Shown: one piece after another, positions 48,322-56,371 of the stretch
How the letters are laid out: every line of letters starts with the position of its first letter
Numbering within the stretch: position 1 is the stretch's first letter
Assembly (NCBI GenBank): GCA_019550975.1
Contig: SDWH01000003.1
Span: 62,001 to 126,000 of the forward strand
Length of the DNA stretch: 64,000 nt
Source: Bacteroidales bacterium SW299
GTDB lineage: Bacteria; Bacteroidota; Bacteroidia; Bacteroidales; Bacteroidaceae
Reading direction: 5' to 3'
Made by a program: the position numbers and the translations under genes
The notes under the pieces: generated by a model
Told to the model about the DNA's origin: nothing
Databases searched by the model: none
What the model saw: only the letters and a program-made list of their open reading frames with translations

Positions 48322-48543
48322 ATGTATTGGACATTGGAATTGGCCTCTAAGCTTGAAGATGCTCCTTGGCCGGCAACAAAAGATGAACTGATTGACTATG
48401 CTATGCGTTCGGGTGCTCCGCTGGAAGTTATTGAAAACTTGCAGGAAATGGAGGATGAAGGCGAAATATATGAAAGCATTGAAGATATTTGGCCTGACTA
48501 TCCGAGCAAAGAAGACTTCTTTTTCAACGAGGAAGAATATTAA
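48322..48543 (+). CDS. DUF2795 domain-containing protein; attachment gene of a mobile element
   Basis: 73 aa, acidic: MYWTLELASKLEDAPWPATKDELIDYAMRSG ... PLEVIENLQEMEDEGEIYESIEDIWPDYPSKEDF, ending FFNEEEY. DUF2795 proteins are of unknown function. The last eight codons plus stop and terminator reappear at 62855-62960 with synonymous changes, showing that this gene's 3' end is the integration target of the element that starts right after it. Its C-terminal residues are therefore probably supplied by the integrated element. Confidence 0.88.
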   Translation: MYWTLELASKLEDAPWPATKDELIDYAMRSGAPLEVIENLQEMEDEGEIYESIEDIWPDYPSKEDFFFNEEEY

Positions 48544-48574
48544 TAGCCTACAGATAGGTTAAATAATTGAATAT

Positions 48575-48616
48575 CAACGCGATAAACAAAGATAATTTGT
48601 TTGTCGCGTTGGTGTT
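48575..48616 (+). terminator. Terminator of the DUF2795 gene (left junction)
   Basis: 16-bp stem with one mismatch: CAACGCGATAAACAAA (48575-48590) pairs with TTTGTTTGTCGCGTTG (48596-48611), then GTGTTTT. A variant of the same hairpin follows the duplicated gene end at 62909-62955. Confidence 0.8.
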
Positions 48617-48636
48617 TTAAGGCCTTTTAAGGTGTG

Positions 48637-48706
48637 ATTTGTTTGTCTAAATTACGGTTTTTCCTCTCAAAACCGGAGTTTGTTTGTCTAAAATACATTA
48701 CCTTTG
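48637..48706 (+). promoter_or_regulatory. Direct repeats and promoter ahead of integrase 1
   Basis: TTTGTTTGTCTAAA occurs at 48638-48651 and 48679-48692, with further copies at 62795-62808 and 62973-62986. A -7 TACCTTTG (48699-48706) follows the second. The repeats are candidate integrase/excisionase arm sites overlapping the int promoter. Confidence 0.55.
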
Positions 48707-48744
48707 CTTCTCCTCAGGAATATTAAAATAGGAGGAAAAAGCAT

Positions 48745-50103
48745 ATGGGAAGACCAAAAAGACTATATCCGTTGGGTAAATATCGTCTTCGCACTCCGAA
48801 GGTGATAGATAAAGAGAAAGCCTATCCTATTGAGTTGGAATATACTTGGAACAGGCAAATAATCCGTAAGACTACAAATGTCTTTGTTAAAGTTGCGGAC
48901 TGGAATCAGAACGGTAATCAGGGACGGGGTGAAATTCGTGTTAGTTATGGCAGTGAGTTTAAACGGCTCAATCAACTCTTGTTATCACGTGTTGAACGTA
49001 TAGATTCTCAACTGGCAGAGTATAACGAGAAACATCCTAATCAGATTACTGCTGATGTTATATCCGGTTTCCTCTCAGACAAACCTCTTTCACGTCGTGA
49101 TCAAGGAAAAGATTTTGTTGAATTCACATTGGAGCGTCTTTCTTCCGATTATTCAAGAAATAGAATAGGAAGGAGTCGATATGAGAACGGAAGAAGTTGC
49201 ATGAATATCTTCCAGACTTTTTTAAGAGCTACCAAGCAGGCGACATGTGGAAACGATTCTATCTATGTGGGTGATGTAACACCTGAATTGTTGGATAGTT
49301 ATATTGCTTGGCGTAGAGAAGTCAAACAGAATACCGATGCCACGATAAACCATTCGCTGACACCGATATTGAAAGCTTGTGCTTATGCATGTGAAATGAA
49401 TATCATGGAACCCGCTATAAATGCGAGGATTCAAGATATGCGTATCATTACCAAAACTTCATTATCTGAGGAAGAGAGTGAATTTGACGGTAAGAGTTTG
49501 AATAAAGAACAAATGCAGGCTCTCATGGAATATTACAAGACCTGTCAGGAGCCACGCAGAAAAGAATTTCTTGAAATGTTTTTCTTTGCTTTTCATGCTT
49601 GCGGACTGCGGGTTGTAGATGTAATGACATTGCAGTGGGGACATGTAAATTTTGAAAAGAAAGAATTGAGGAAGATTATGATAAAGACAAACAAACGCCA
49701 TGTGATTCCTCTTACAGAGCCTGCTATACATATTTTGAGGCAGTGGCAAGAAAAACGTGAAGGCTGCCGCTATGTGTTTAATCTGGTAAAGGAAAATCTG
49801 GAACTTGATGATGAGGAAGCTCTTTATAAGGCTCGTAATAACGCAACCAAATGTATTAACCAGTCTTTGGCAGTGGTAGGAGAACAGATTGGGTTACCTT
49901 TCAACTTGTCAATGCATGTGGCCAGACATACATTTGCTGTGTTTGCTTTGAATAAAGGTTTGTCTATGTCTGTAGTCAGTCGTCTTCTTGGACATGGAAG
50001 TACGGATGTCACAGAGAAGGTCTATGCCCGCTTCCTTCCGGAAACACTGTCCTCGGAAGTGGCGCGTCTAAAAGATGAATTTGCTTCACTTGAGATAATA
50101 TAA
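48745..50103 (+). CDS. Tyrosine-type site-specific integrase (element 1)
   Basis: 452 aa. N-terminal arm-binding and SAM-like core-binding regions are followed by a catalytic domain. Arg is in FHACGLRVVDVMTLQW, HxxRH in LSMHVARHTFAVF, His in LLGHGSTDVTEKV and Tyr in KVYARFL. It has a strong RBS, AGGAGG, ahead of MGRPKRLYPLGKYRL. It lies next to its attachment gene at the left end of the element, as expected. A second integrase with the same N-terminus and most residues shared starts at 63038. Confidence 0.93.
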   Translation: MGRPKRLYPLGKYRLRTPKVIDKEKAYPIELEYTWNRQIIRKTTNVFVKVADWNQNGNQGRGEIRVSYGSEFKRLNQLLLSRVERIDSQLAEYNEKHPNQITADVISGFLSDKPLSRRDQGKDFVEFTLERLSSDYSRNRIGRSRYENGRSCMNIFQTFLRATKQATCGNDSIYVGDVTPELLDSYIAWRREVKQNTDATINHSLTPILKACAYACEMNIMEPAINARIQDMRIITKTSLSEEESEFDGKSLNKEQMQALMEYYKTCQEPRRKEFLEMFFFAFHACGLRVVDVMTLQWGHVNFEKKELRKIMIKTNKRHVIPLTEPAIHILRQWQEKREGCRYVFNLVKENLELDDEEALYKARNNATKCINQSLAVVGEQIGLPFNLSMHVARHTFAVFALNKGLSMSVVSRLLGHGSTDVTEKVYARFLPETLSSEVARLKDEFASLEII

Positions 50104-50146
50104 TTATCATTAATTTATAGTAGTTTGTTTTTGAACAAATAATTAA

Positions 50147-50836
50147 ATGTGTTTTATGTTAAGAGTAATATTTTTGATTATTGGTATTTGTGTCATCATA
50201 CTTGCTTTATCTTTTGTTTTTAAGAAACATGCAAGAACGATACTTTGGTCAAGTGCAATAACTTTATTCGCTGGTACTCTATTACTTATCGGAATTGGAG
50301 TTATAAATCCCGTTGGTGAGGATAAAACCGGTTCTGTAGAATTTTGGGGTGCTATCATCACTTTGATTTCCGGAGCAGCTTTAGCTTTCTGTGCGGAGAA
50401 ACTAAAGGAGAAAAATAATAGGAAAATAACCGAAGTGAAAAATGAAGCACTCATTGAGGATTCTAAACAGGAGGAAAATCCCGTATGCAATGAAGGAGAG
50501 GTCGTTTTGCCGAAAATATTAGATACAGATACAGCCAGAAAAGTTTTTGCCAAGGCAATAGAAGCCGGATATATTACGGAATGTGGCAGCTTTTATAAAT
50601 GGAATAATTCAAAGGTTCTTCTGGCATATATGTGTGGTAGGATATATTGTGGAGACAAACCGAATTATTCTAAAATAGAAGAAAAAACGTTCTGGAAATT
50701 CGGAAGACAAGATATGTTCCCAGATGCTGAATTAAAAGTTTTGTTTCAAATACAAGATTTGGGACAGTCAAGAGCTAATAGAAAAGATGCAATAGTCCCA
50801 TTTAAATCAGAAGAAATAGATAAATTTTTTGAGTAG
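50147..50836 (+). CDS. Membrane protein of unknown function (element 1)
   Basis: 229 aa. Two or three N-terminal TM segments are seen (VIFLIIGICVIILALSFVF, ILWSSAITLFAGTLLLIGIGV, FWGAIITLISGAALAF), then a charged linker. The soluble C-terminal domain starts ILDTDTARKVFAKAIEAGYITECGSFYKWNN and includes LLAYMCGRIYCGD. That C-terminal block occurs, to my knowledge, in other Bacteroides mobile elements, but I cannot name its role. It is followed by a hairpin terminator. Confidence 0.75.
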   Translation: MCFMLRVIFLIIGICVIILALSFVFKKHARTILWSSAITLFAGTLLLIGIGVINPVGEDKTGSVEFWGAIITLISGAALAFCAEKLKEKNNRKITEVKNEALIEDSKQEENPVCNEGEVVLPKILDTDTARKVFAKAIEAGYITECGSFYKWNNSKVLLAYMCGRIYCGDKPNYSKIEEKTFWKFGRQDMFPDAELKVLFQIQDLGQSRANRKDAIVPFKSEEIDKFFE

Positions 50837-50856
50837 CAGGTGTGCTACTCTTTTTT
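50831..50856 (+). terminator. Terminator after the membrane protein gene
   Basis: 8-bp stem GAGTAGCA (50831-50838) pairs with TGCTACTC (50843-50850), followed by six T. The stem begins at the gene's last codon. Confidence 0.85.
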
Positions 50857-50893
50857 GTTCATTATCAGTAAGTTGCAATTCTAATCTTAACTT

Positions 50894-50969
50894 CATCCTA
50901 ATACCAGTCCTAACATATCCTAATCTATCCTAACATCATCCTAACATGTTAGTCTAACTTATCCTAACT
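50894..50969. repeat. Iteron-like TCCTAAY repeats
   Basis: Six copies of TCCTAA(C/T), most preceded by A, at irregular 9-13 bp steps between about 50894 and 50969, plus one TCTAAC variant. The array precedes the Xis-like HTH gene in a 260-bp gene-free gap. Candidate replication/excision protein binding sites; no CRISPR character. The rest of the gap (50970-51096) has no obvious feature. Confidence 0.6.
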
Positions 50970-51096
50970 TTTAAGCCCCTAAGGACTTGCTAAATTCGCA
51001 GTGGTTACGGACGATGTGCACAATCGTACCGTGACAAATAACCCGGCTTAAGATCCGAATGTGCATAAGGAAGTTTAAGCCATAAAACTGTAGAAT

Positions 51097-51426
51097 ATGG
51101 CTGATGTTAAATTAGAAAAAACTCCGTGCGATCGAGAACTTATAGAAAAGATTCTCGCCATATTGGAAAAGCATGAAAAATTATTGCCGCAGTTTTTGTC
51201 AGACAAACATAAATTGTATGATAATAAAACTTTGATGGCAAAACTAGGGGTGAGAGAGAAGTATCTGAAGAAGTTGCGTGACAACGGTTATCTCGGCTAC
51301 TCGCGTGAAGGTGATAAATACTGGTACACGCAGGAAGACGTGGACCGCTTTCTGCGTCGTTTCCATTATGAAGCTTTCGCTATTGGCGATGAACTTCCAA
51401 AACAGGAAGGAGGTGGTTATGTTTGA
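51097..51426 (+). CDS. Excisionase-like helix-turn-helix protein
   Basis: 109 aa. An N-terminal helical part (DRELIEKILAILEKHEKLLPQFL) is followed by a MerR/Xis-type winged HTH (YDNKTLMAKLGVREKYLKKLRDNGYLGYSREGDKYWYTQEDVDRFLRRF). Proteins of this type control excision and mobilization genes in Bacteroides elements. The stop overlaps the next start by 8 bp. Confidence 0.8.
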   Translation: MADVKLEKTPCDRELIEKILAILEKHEKLLPQFLSDKHKLYDNKTLMAKLGVREKYLKKLRDNGYLGYSREGDKYWYTQEDVDRFLRRFHYEAFAIGDELPKQEGGGYV

Positions 51427-52918
51427 TACTCTTCATTTGACCAACATGCTCCGTTTGGAAGTGGAAAGTATTCCGGAAACAGGTCTTCCATTGGATGCCT
51501 TTCCGGACAAAGTACAGGAGATTATCCTCAACCTTGCCAGATACGAAAATTTTAATGTGGAATATACTGCGTCTATTATTCTGTCTGCCGTTGCTACTGC
51601 AATAGGTAATTCTTGTCATATCCGTATAAAGGGAGAGTGGAAGACTTGCCCTTCCCTTTATATGATGTTGGTAGGTCGTCCCGGGCTTGGAAAGACTCCT
51701 CCCCTCGGTTTTATTTATAAGCCGATAAATGAGTATGATGACCGGCTGCATGAGAAATATAACGAAGAATACGATGAATATGAGAGAGCCATGTCAGCAG
51801 GTAAACACGGTACCGACGGGGAAGAGCGGTTGCTCAAAAAACCTAATTTTATAACTACTGTCATTTATGATTCTACTCCTGAGGCGATGATGAATATTCA
51901 TCAGCATAATCAGCGCGGAATAACATTGGTAGTTGATGAAATTTTGGCTTTGTTCAATTCCGTCAAAAGGTATAATAGCAAGAACAACCTCATTGAAGAT
52001 TTGCTGACAGCTTATAGCGGACAGCCGTTAAAGATTATCCGCAAGTCAGAATCACGTCCTGTTCTAATCAAGAATCCATGTATAAATGTCATCGGTTCAG
52101 TACAGACAAATATGCTGCAGGAAGTCTTCCGTACAGAATTTCTTGCCAACGGATTGCTTGATCGCTTTCTGTTTGTCTATCCTAAAAACCGGAAGATATC
52201 CGGATGGAGAAGGGAAGAAAGAAATACACTCCGTCCTGACATCATGAATCAATGGAGAACAATAATCAACAGAGTTCTCAGTATCCCTTGTATTCTTGAT
52301 GACAAAGGAACAACGGTAAATCCACGTATCCTTACAATGTCTGATGATGCGGAAGAATGCTTTTATGAATGGTATAATGGAATAATTGATGCAGTAAATG
52401 CCATTGAGGACGATGCCGATGTTGAAAGCCGCAAGATGAAACTCAACGGGCATGTAGCACGTCTTTCCCTGTTGTTCCAGGTAATGAAATGGGCTGCTGA
52501 TAGTGGCGATATGCAATATGTCGAACAGGATTCCGTGGAATCAGCAATCCGTATGATTGATTATTATGAGGAAACATACCGGAGGATTCAGGAAACCATT
52601 GTCACAAACAGTATTGGTGAAACGAAGGAAGCCTGGCTTTCTTTGCTAGGAGAGAGGTTTACTTCTGGGGATGCAGTTATTGCCGGTAGAAAAGTTGATA
52701 TGTCCAGACGATCTGTTTATTATGCGCTTGACCAATTGTGTCGGCTTCAGCACCCTCTTATAGAGAAGCTTCAGCATGGAGTTTATCGTAAACTTATGAC
52801 AGAAAACACTGATGCACCTTGCACTATTGCACTTTCATCCCGTAAAGAAACTGTGCAATCTTCTCAAAGTGCAAAAGTGCAGAGTGCAACAACACTAAAA
52901 TCAGAGAACCATGGGTGA
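51419..52918 (+). CDS. DUF3987 domain protein (primase-helicase-like, element backbone)
   Basis: 499 aa. Walker A at residues about 86-93 (VGRPGLGKTPPLGF) and a Walker B-like GITLVVDEILALF; FLFVYPKNRKISGW and FQVMKWAADSGD follow. A C-terminal winged helix (DAVIAGRKVDMSRRSVYYALDQLCRL) completes the usual DUF3987 layout. It is preceded by a strong Shine-Dalgarno (GGAAGGAGGT), which fixes the start at MFDTLHL. It is likely used for replication of the excised element. Confidence 0.85.
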   Translation: MFDTLHLTNMLRLEVESIPETGLPLDAFPDKVQEIILNLARYENFNVEYTASIILSAVATAIGNSCHIRIKGEWKTCPSLYMMLVGRPGLGKTPPLGFIYKPINEYDDRLHEKYNEEYDEYERAMSAGKHGTDGEERLLKKPNFITTVIYDSTPEAMMNIHQHNQRGITLVVDEILALFNSVKRYNSKNNLIEDLLTAYSGQPLKIIRKSESRPVLIKNPCINVIGSVQTNMLQEVFRTEFLANGLLDRFLFVYPKNRKISGWRREERNTLRPDIMNQWRTIINRVLSIPCILDDKGTTVNPRILTMSDDAEECFYEWYNGIIDAVNAIEDDADVESRKMKLNGHVARLSLLFQVMKWAADSGDMQYVEQDSVESAIRMIDYYEETYRRIQETIVTNSIGETKEAWLSLLGERFTSGDAVIAGRKVDMSRRSVYYALDQLCRLQHPLIEKLQHGVYRKLMTENTDAPCTIALSSRKETVQSSQSAKVQSATTLKSENHG

Positions 52919-53939
52919 ATACAGATTTCATTTACAGAAATACAAACCCGGAACCAAGACTACTTGTCCGAGTTGTGGTAAAAGCCGATGTTTTGTCAGG
53001 TATATTGATGAATGGGGCAGCATTATCTTTCCAAACAATGTCGGTAAGTGTGATCATGAGAACAGTTGTGGCTACCACTATACGCCCAAGGAATATTTCA
53101 AAGATAATCCTGATAAATTGGAAATGAATGTGGATAATGGTAAGTCACTGCTTTCAGCCTCTTATAAGTCTGTAGATAAAACATCCGTTTGTATTACCCC
53201 TTCGTATATTCCTTCATCTTATGTGTTAAGGAGTCAGTCACATTATTCAATAAACCCTTTGTATCAATATTTCTGTCGTGTATTTGGTGAAAGTGAAACA
53301 AACAGGTTATTTGACATGTATCGTATAGGAACATCTGCAAAATGGGGAGGTTCAACAGTCTTCTGGCAGATAGATATAAATGGACAAGTAAGAACAGGAA
53401 AGGTAATGTGCTATAATGCCGAGACAGGCCATCGGGTTAAAGAACCTCAGGCTTTTGTCAGCTGGGCACATTCCGAGTTAAAGTTGCAGGATTTCCATTT
53501 GAAGCAGTGTTTGTATGGAGAACATCTTCTAAAAAAATCATCGTCTCCGGTAATGCTGGTAGAAAGTGAAAAGACCGCTGTTGTAATGAGCCATTTTATC
53601 CCCGATTATATATGGCTGGCAACAGGTGGAAAGAACGGTTGTTTCAACAGTGAAGCTATGCAAGTTCTCAAAGGCAGGGAAGTTACCCTCATCCCTGATT
53701 TAGGAGCAACTGAACAATGGAAAGAAAAGTCTGCTTTGTTAGCAGGAATATGCAAACGGGTTGTTGTGTCCAATGTCTTGGAATGTACATCAGATGAAGA
53801 GCAACGCAGCCAAGGATTGGATATTGCAGACTTCTTTTTGTATTCACCATCAAAGAGGCAGATACTCCGTCAGATGATACAGCGTAATCCAGCATTGCAG
53901 TTGCTCATTGATGAATTTGATCTGGAACTTATTGAATAG
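52911..53939 (+). CDS. Toprim/zinc-finger primase-like protein
   Basis: 342 aa. It starts with a zinc ribbon (TTCPSCGKSRCFVRY ... GKCDHENSCGYHYTP). The central PLYQYFCRVFGESETNRLFD region precedes a Toprim-like fold in PVMLVESEKTAVVMSHF, WLATGGKNGCF and VTLIPDLG. This matches the DUF6371/CHC2-related primases of Bacteroides mobile elements. It overlaps the DUF3987 gene by 8 bp, so the two are coupled. Confidence 0.82.
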   Translation: MGEYRFHLQKYKPGTKTTCPSCGKSRCFVRYIDEWGSIIFPNNVGKCDHENSCGYHYTPKEYFKDNPDKLEMNVDNGKSLLSASYKSVDKTSVCITPSYIPSSYVLRSQSHYSINPLYQYFCRVFGESETNRLFDMYRIGTSAKWGGSTVFWQIDINGQVRTGKVMCYNAETGHRVKEPQAFVSWAHSELKLQDFHLKQCLYGEHLLKKSSSPVMLVESEKTAVVMSHFIPDYIWLATGGKNGCFNSEAMQVLKGREVTLIPDLGATEQWKEKSALLAGICKRVVVSNVLECTSDEEQRSQGLDIADFFLYSPSKRQILRQMIQRNPALQLLIDEFDLELIE

Positions 53940-53943
53940 TAAA

Positions 53944-54057
53944 GGAACTTGTTCCATGGATTTATAGAAAGTCCATAACACAATAAGGACTTTTTGCCTA
54001 CAGGCAATAAAGTCTGGTCATTGTCTGGCATTACAGACTGGTTAAGGAGCAAGCTCC
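53944..54057. other. Candidate origin of transfer (oriT)
   Basis: A 114-bp gap immediately ahead of the relaxase contains five inverted repeats: GGAAC-GTTCC (53944-53955), AAAGTCC-GGACTTT (53968-53993), GCCT-AGGC (53996-54005), AGTCTG-CAGACT (54011-54039) and GGAGC-GCTCC (54046-54057). Such density next to a mob gene is typical of oriT; the nick site is not identified. Confidence 0.6.
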
Positions 54058-54090
54058 AATAATGAATAAACACATATTGGAAAGACATTC

Positions 54091-55635
54091 ATGAATACAG
54101 ATATAAAACAGGCCATGCATGTCGAAGCTGCGAAATCATTGAATGCAGCCGAGGCTAATGAAAACGAAAGACGTTGGAATGAAACAAAAATAGATAGGAA
54201 AAATGAGGATCCTACTAACCATTATGACAAGACTAGAATGAAGTTGAATTTTGAAATAGGTCCTGATGGAAAAATATATCCGTTGGGGTATCATCCGAAG
54301 TCTCTTGATGTCAGATTACAGGAAAGACTTTCTGAACTTGGATGGAAGCCATTTAAGCCTGACAGTAAGATTCAGCCGAATTGTTGTGCTCGATTCTTAT
54401 TTGGCGGTAACCATGATCGTACACTTCAGATGGCTTTCGGCAGCCAGATTGTGAACCTGGAAAAGAATGCCAACAATAGTCATTTACGTAGATGTGAAGA
54501 AGTTGAGCTTTGGGCAAAGGACGTTTATGATTGGTGTTCTCGTCGCTATGGTAGGGAGAATATTATCGGATTTCAGGTTCATTTGGATGAAACTTCACCT
54601 CATATTCATGCTTTGATTGTGCCAGTGGGTGTACGCCCAAAAAGTGGACGCGAATGTGTCATGTGGTCTGCTAAATTTGGGAAAGACAGGTATGAATATG
54701 GAAAAATATTAAAGGATATGCATACTTCTTTGTATGAAGAGGTTGGAAGTAAATACGGTCTGGAACGTGGTGATAGTATTGAAGGTCGTAATGTAAGGCA
54801 TTTGAATAAACGTGATTATATCCGAAAGTTGACAAAAGAGGCAAAACAAGCGGAGAAGGCTGTTAAGGGATTGCAGACAATGATGAGAAAGCTGGAGTCG
54901 CAGATATCCAGTTCTCAATCACAACTTGAAGAAATTGACAAGTCTTTGGCTTCTGGTAAAATGCTTCTTCGGGAATATGACTTTCAAAAGGCTAGGATAC
55001 AGAAACAGATTTCAGAGTATCAAATTAAACTTGAAGACAAGGCATGTAAGCTTCATGAAAAAGAACAAGCTTTGGACAGATTAACCAAAGATCTTGAGAT
55101 GGCAGGTTCCGTAATACAGCCATTCCGTAACTATAAAGTTGATTTTGACTCGCCTCGTATTTCAGGAAAGGTTCCTTTGTTTGGTACTGACAAGTGGATT
55201 GAAACGCAGAATCAAGAGATAGCTAAACAATTTACTTCTACAATTCGTAAGTTAGAAACTCTTTATAGGAATGAAGCTGAACGCCAAGTAAAGGCTGTAC
55301 AACATAATGTATTGGCAGACTATGGCGAACTTAATCAATTGAGAAGGGAAGTTAAGATGTTGTCTGAAAGTAATGATGATTTGAAATCAACTTTGGAAAC
55401 AATACTTGACCAATTGTCTGTTCCATCTTTCCGTTCTCAAATATTTACCATTGCTGATGCGCTTTTAGGGGGAACACCGATTACTGTTTCTTCCGGTGGA
55501 GGAGGTTCTACTTCCGATCTTCCTTGGAATGGACGTAATCCGGATGAGGAGGAAGAGACATATCGTAGGAGATGTTTGTTGTTTGCGGTTGGGGTGGTGA
55601 AGAGGCAGAATAGAAGAAGGAACTATAGGAGATAA
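54091..55635 (+). CDS. MobV-family relaxase (Pre/Mob plasmid recombination protein)
   Basis: 514 aa. It nicks oriT and leads single-strand transfer. The histidine-rich metal motif HLDETSPHIH lies at residues 164-173; FLFGGNHDRTLQMAF and WCSRRYGRENIIGFQVHLD lead up to it. The C-terminal half is a long coiled coil (residues about 250-340, KQAEKAVKGLQTMMRKLESQI and onwards) with a final Gly/Ser-rich linker and basic tail. It needs a conjugation system supplied in trans. Confidence 0.9.
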   Translation: MNTDIKQAMHVEAAKSLNAAEANENERRWNETKIDRKNEDPTNHYDKTRMKLNFEIGPDGKIYPLGYHPKSLDVRLQERLSELGWKPFKPDSKIQPNCCARFLFGGNHDRTLQMAFGSQIVNLEKNANNSHLRRCEEVELWAKDVYDWCSRRYGRENIIGFQVHLDETSPHIHALIVPVGVRPKSGRECVMWSAKFGKDRYEYGKILKDMHTSLYEEVGSKYGLERGDSIEGRNVRHLNKRDYIRKLTKEAKQAEKAVKGLQTMMRKLESQISSSQSQLEEIDKSLASGKMLLREYDFQKARIQKQISEYQIKLEDKACKLHEKEQALDRLTKDLEMAGSVIQPFRNYKVDFDSPRISGKVPLFGTDKWIETQNQEIAKQFTSTIRKLETLYRNEAERQVKAVQHNVLADYGELNQLRREVKMLSESNDDLKSTLETILDQLSVPSFRSQIFTIADALLGGTPITVSSGGGGSTSDLPWNGRNPDEEEETYRRRCLLFAVGVVKRQNRRRNYRR

Positions 55636-55791
55636 TTTCTGTTGCGGAGTATTATTAAATATACAGTTATTGGATTATTTTGCAATATAAAGGATTCTTA
55701 TTACGTTCTTTGGTTATATTAGTTTAATTATAAGTATATAATTAAAAAATAAATAGTTATTTTTGTAATTAGACAGAATATCAATTAAATA

Positions 55792-56000
55792 ATGAGCAAG
55801 GATATAAATTATTTAAAAGTTATTTTGACGAGAAAAATGAACTAATAAATGATTGGCAGAACAATCAGGAAAGGACTCAGGTATAGTAGCTAAATCATGT
55901 ACAATATGTAATACAGCCCAATTTAGAAATACTTGTTGAAATAGCTAAATGTTTAGATGTTGATACTAAGGATTTTTTATGTCAATTAAAGAATGAATAA
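55792..56000 (+). pseudogene. Decayed Xre-family HTH regulator
   Basis: Reading across frames gives MSKDINYLKVILTRK (55792), then LAEQSGKDSGIVAK after a Trp-to-stop change (NKW to TGA), then QPNLEILVEIAKCLDVDTKDFL ending at 56000. Together these follow the usual Xre regulator pattern (KWLAEQLGK ... QPxLETLxxIAxxLDVDxxELL) but with stops and frameshifts. A -7-like TATTTTTG lies at 55758-55765. Confidence 0.6.
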
Positions 56001-56371
56001 TTTTTCAATGAAGAGAAATATAAGAACAGTTTTTTGCAAATATATGTATAGCAAAAGCTTATTATTGTGAATAAGTTAATAAAAAAGTACATTATATAGT
56101 GAAATATATCCACATACAAAAATCGTTTATTGTGACATGACTTTGTTGATATTTGTAAGATTATAATAGAAATTTTAAAAAATATATTATATGGAGAATA
56201 GGTGGTTTACAGATAAATATTATTTGAATATTCTTTGTGAATGAACTATTGTTGGTATTTTTGTATTCTTGCACTATACGTCTCTTCTATTTATGATAAA
56301 AATAAGTTGATATTGTTTGGAATTGTAATAATTGAAAGAATTATTTTTAAATTATGCTAAAATAATATAGT
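56001..56371. other. AT-rich gene-free stretch ahead of the cargo operon
   Basis: Strongly AT-rich DNA between the decayed regulator and the Sel1-repeat gene. No ORF, RNA gene or clear terminator is recognised. It presumably holds the promoter of the cargo operon, but no convincing TTTG/TAnnTTTG pair stands out. Confidence 0.4.

Noticed and set aside
50894-50969. TCCTAAC array as a CRISPR or telomere-like repeat
   Set aside because: Repeats are 7-8 bp at irregular spacing without spacers of constant length; better explained as iterons.
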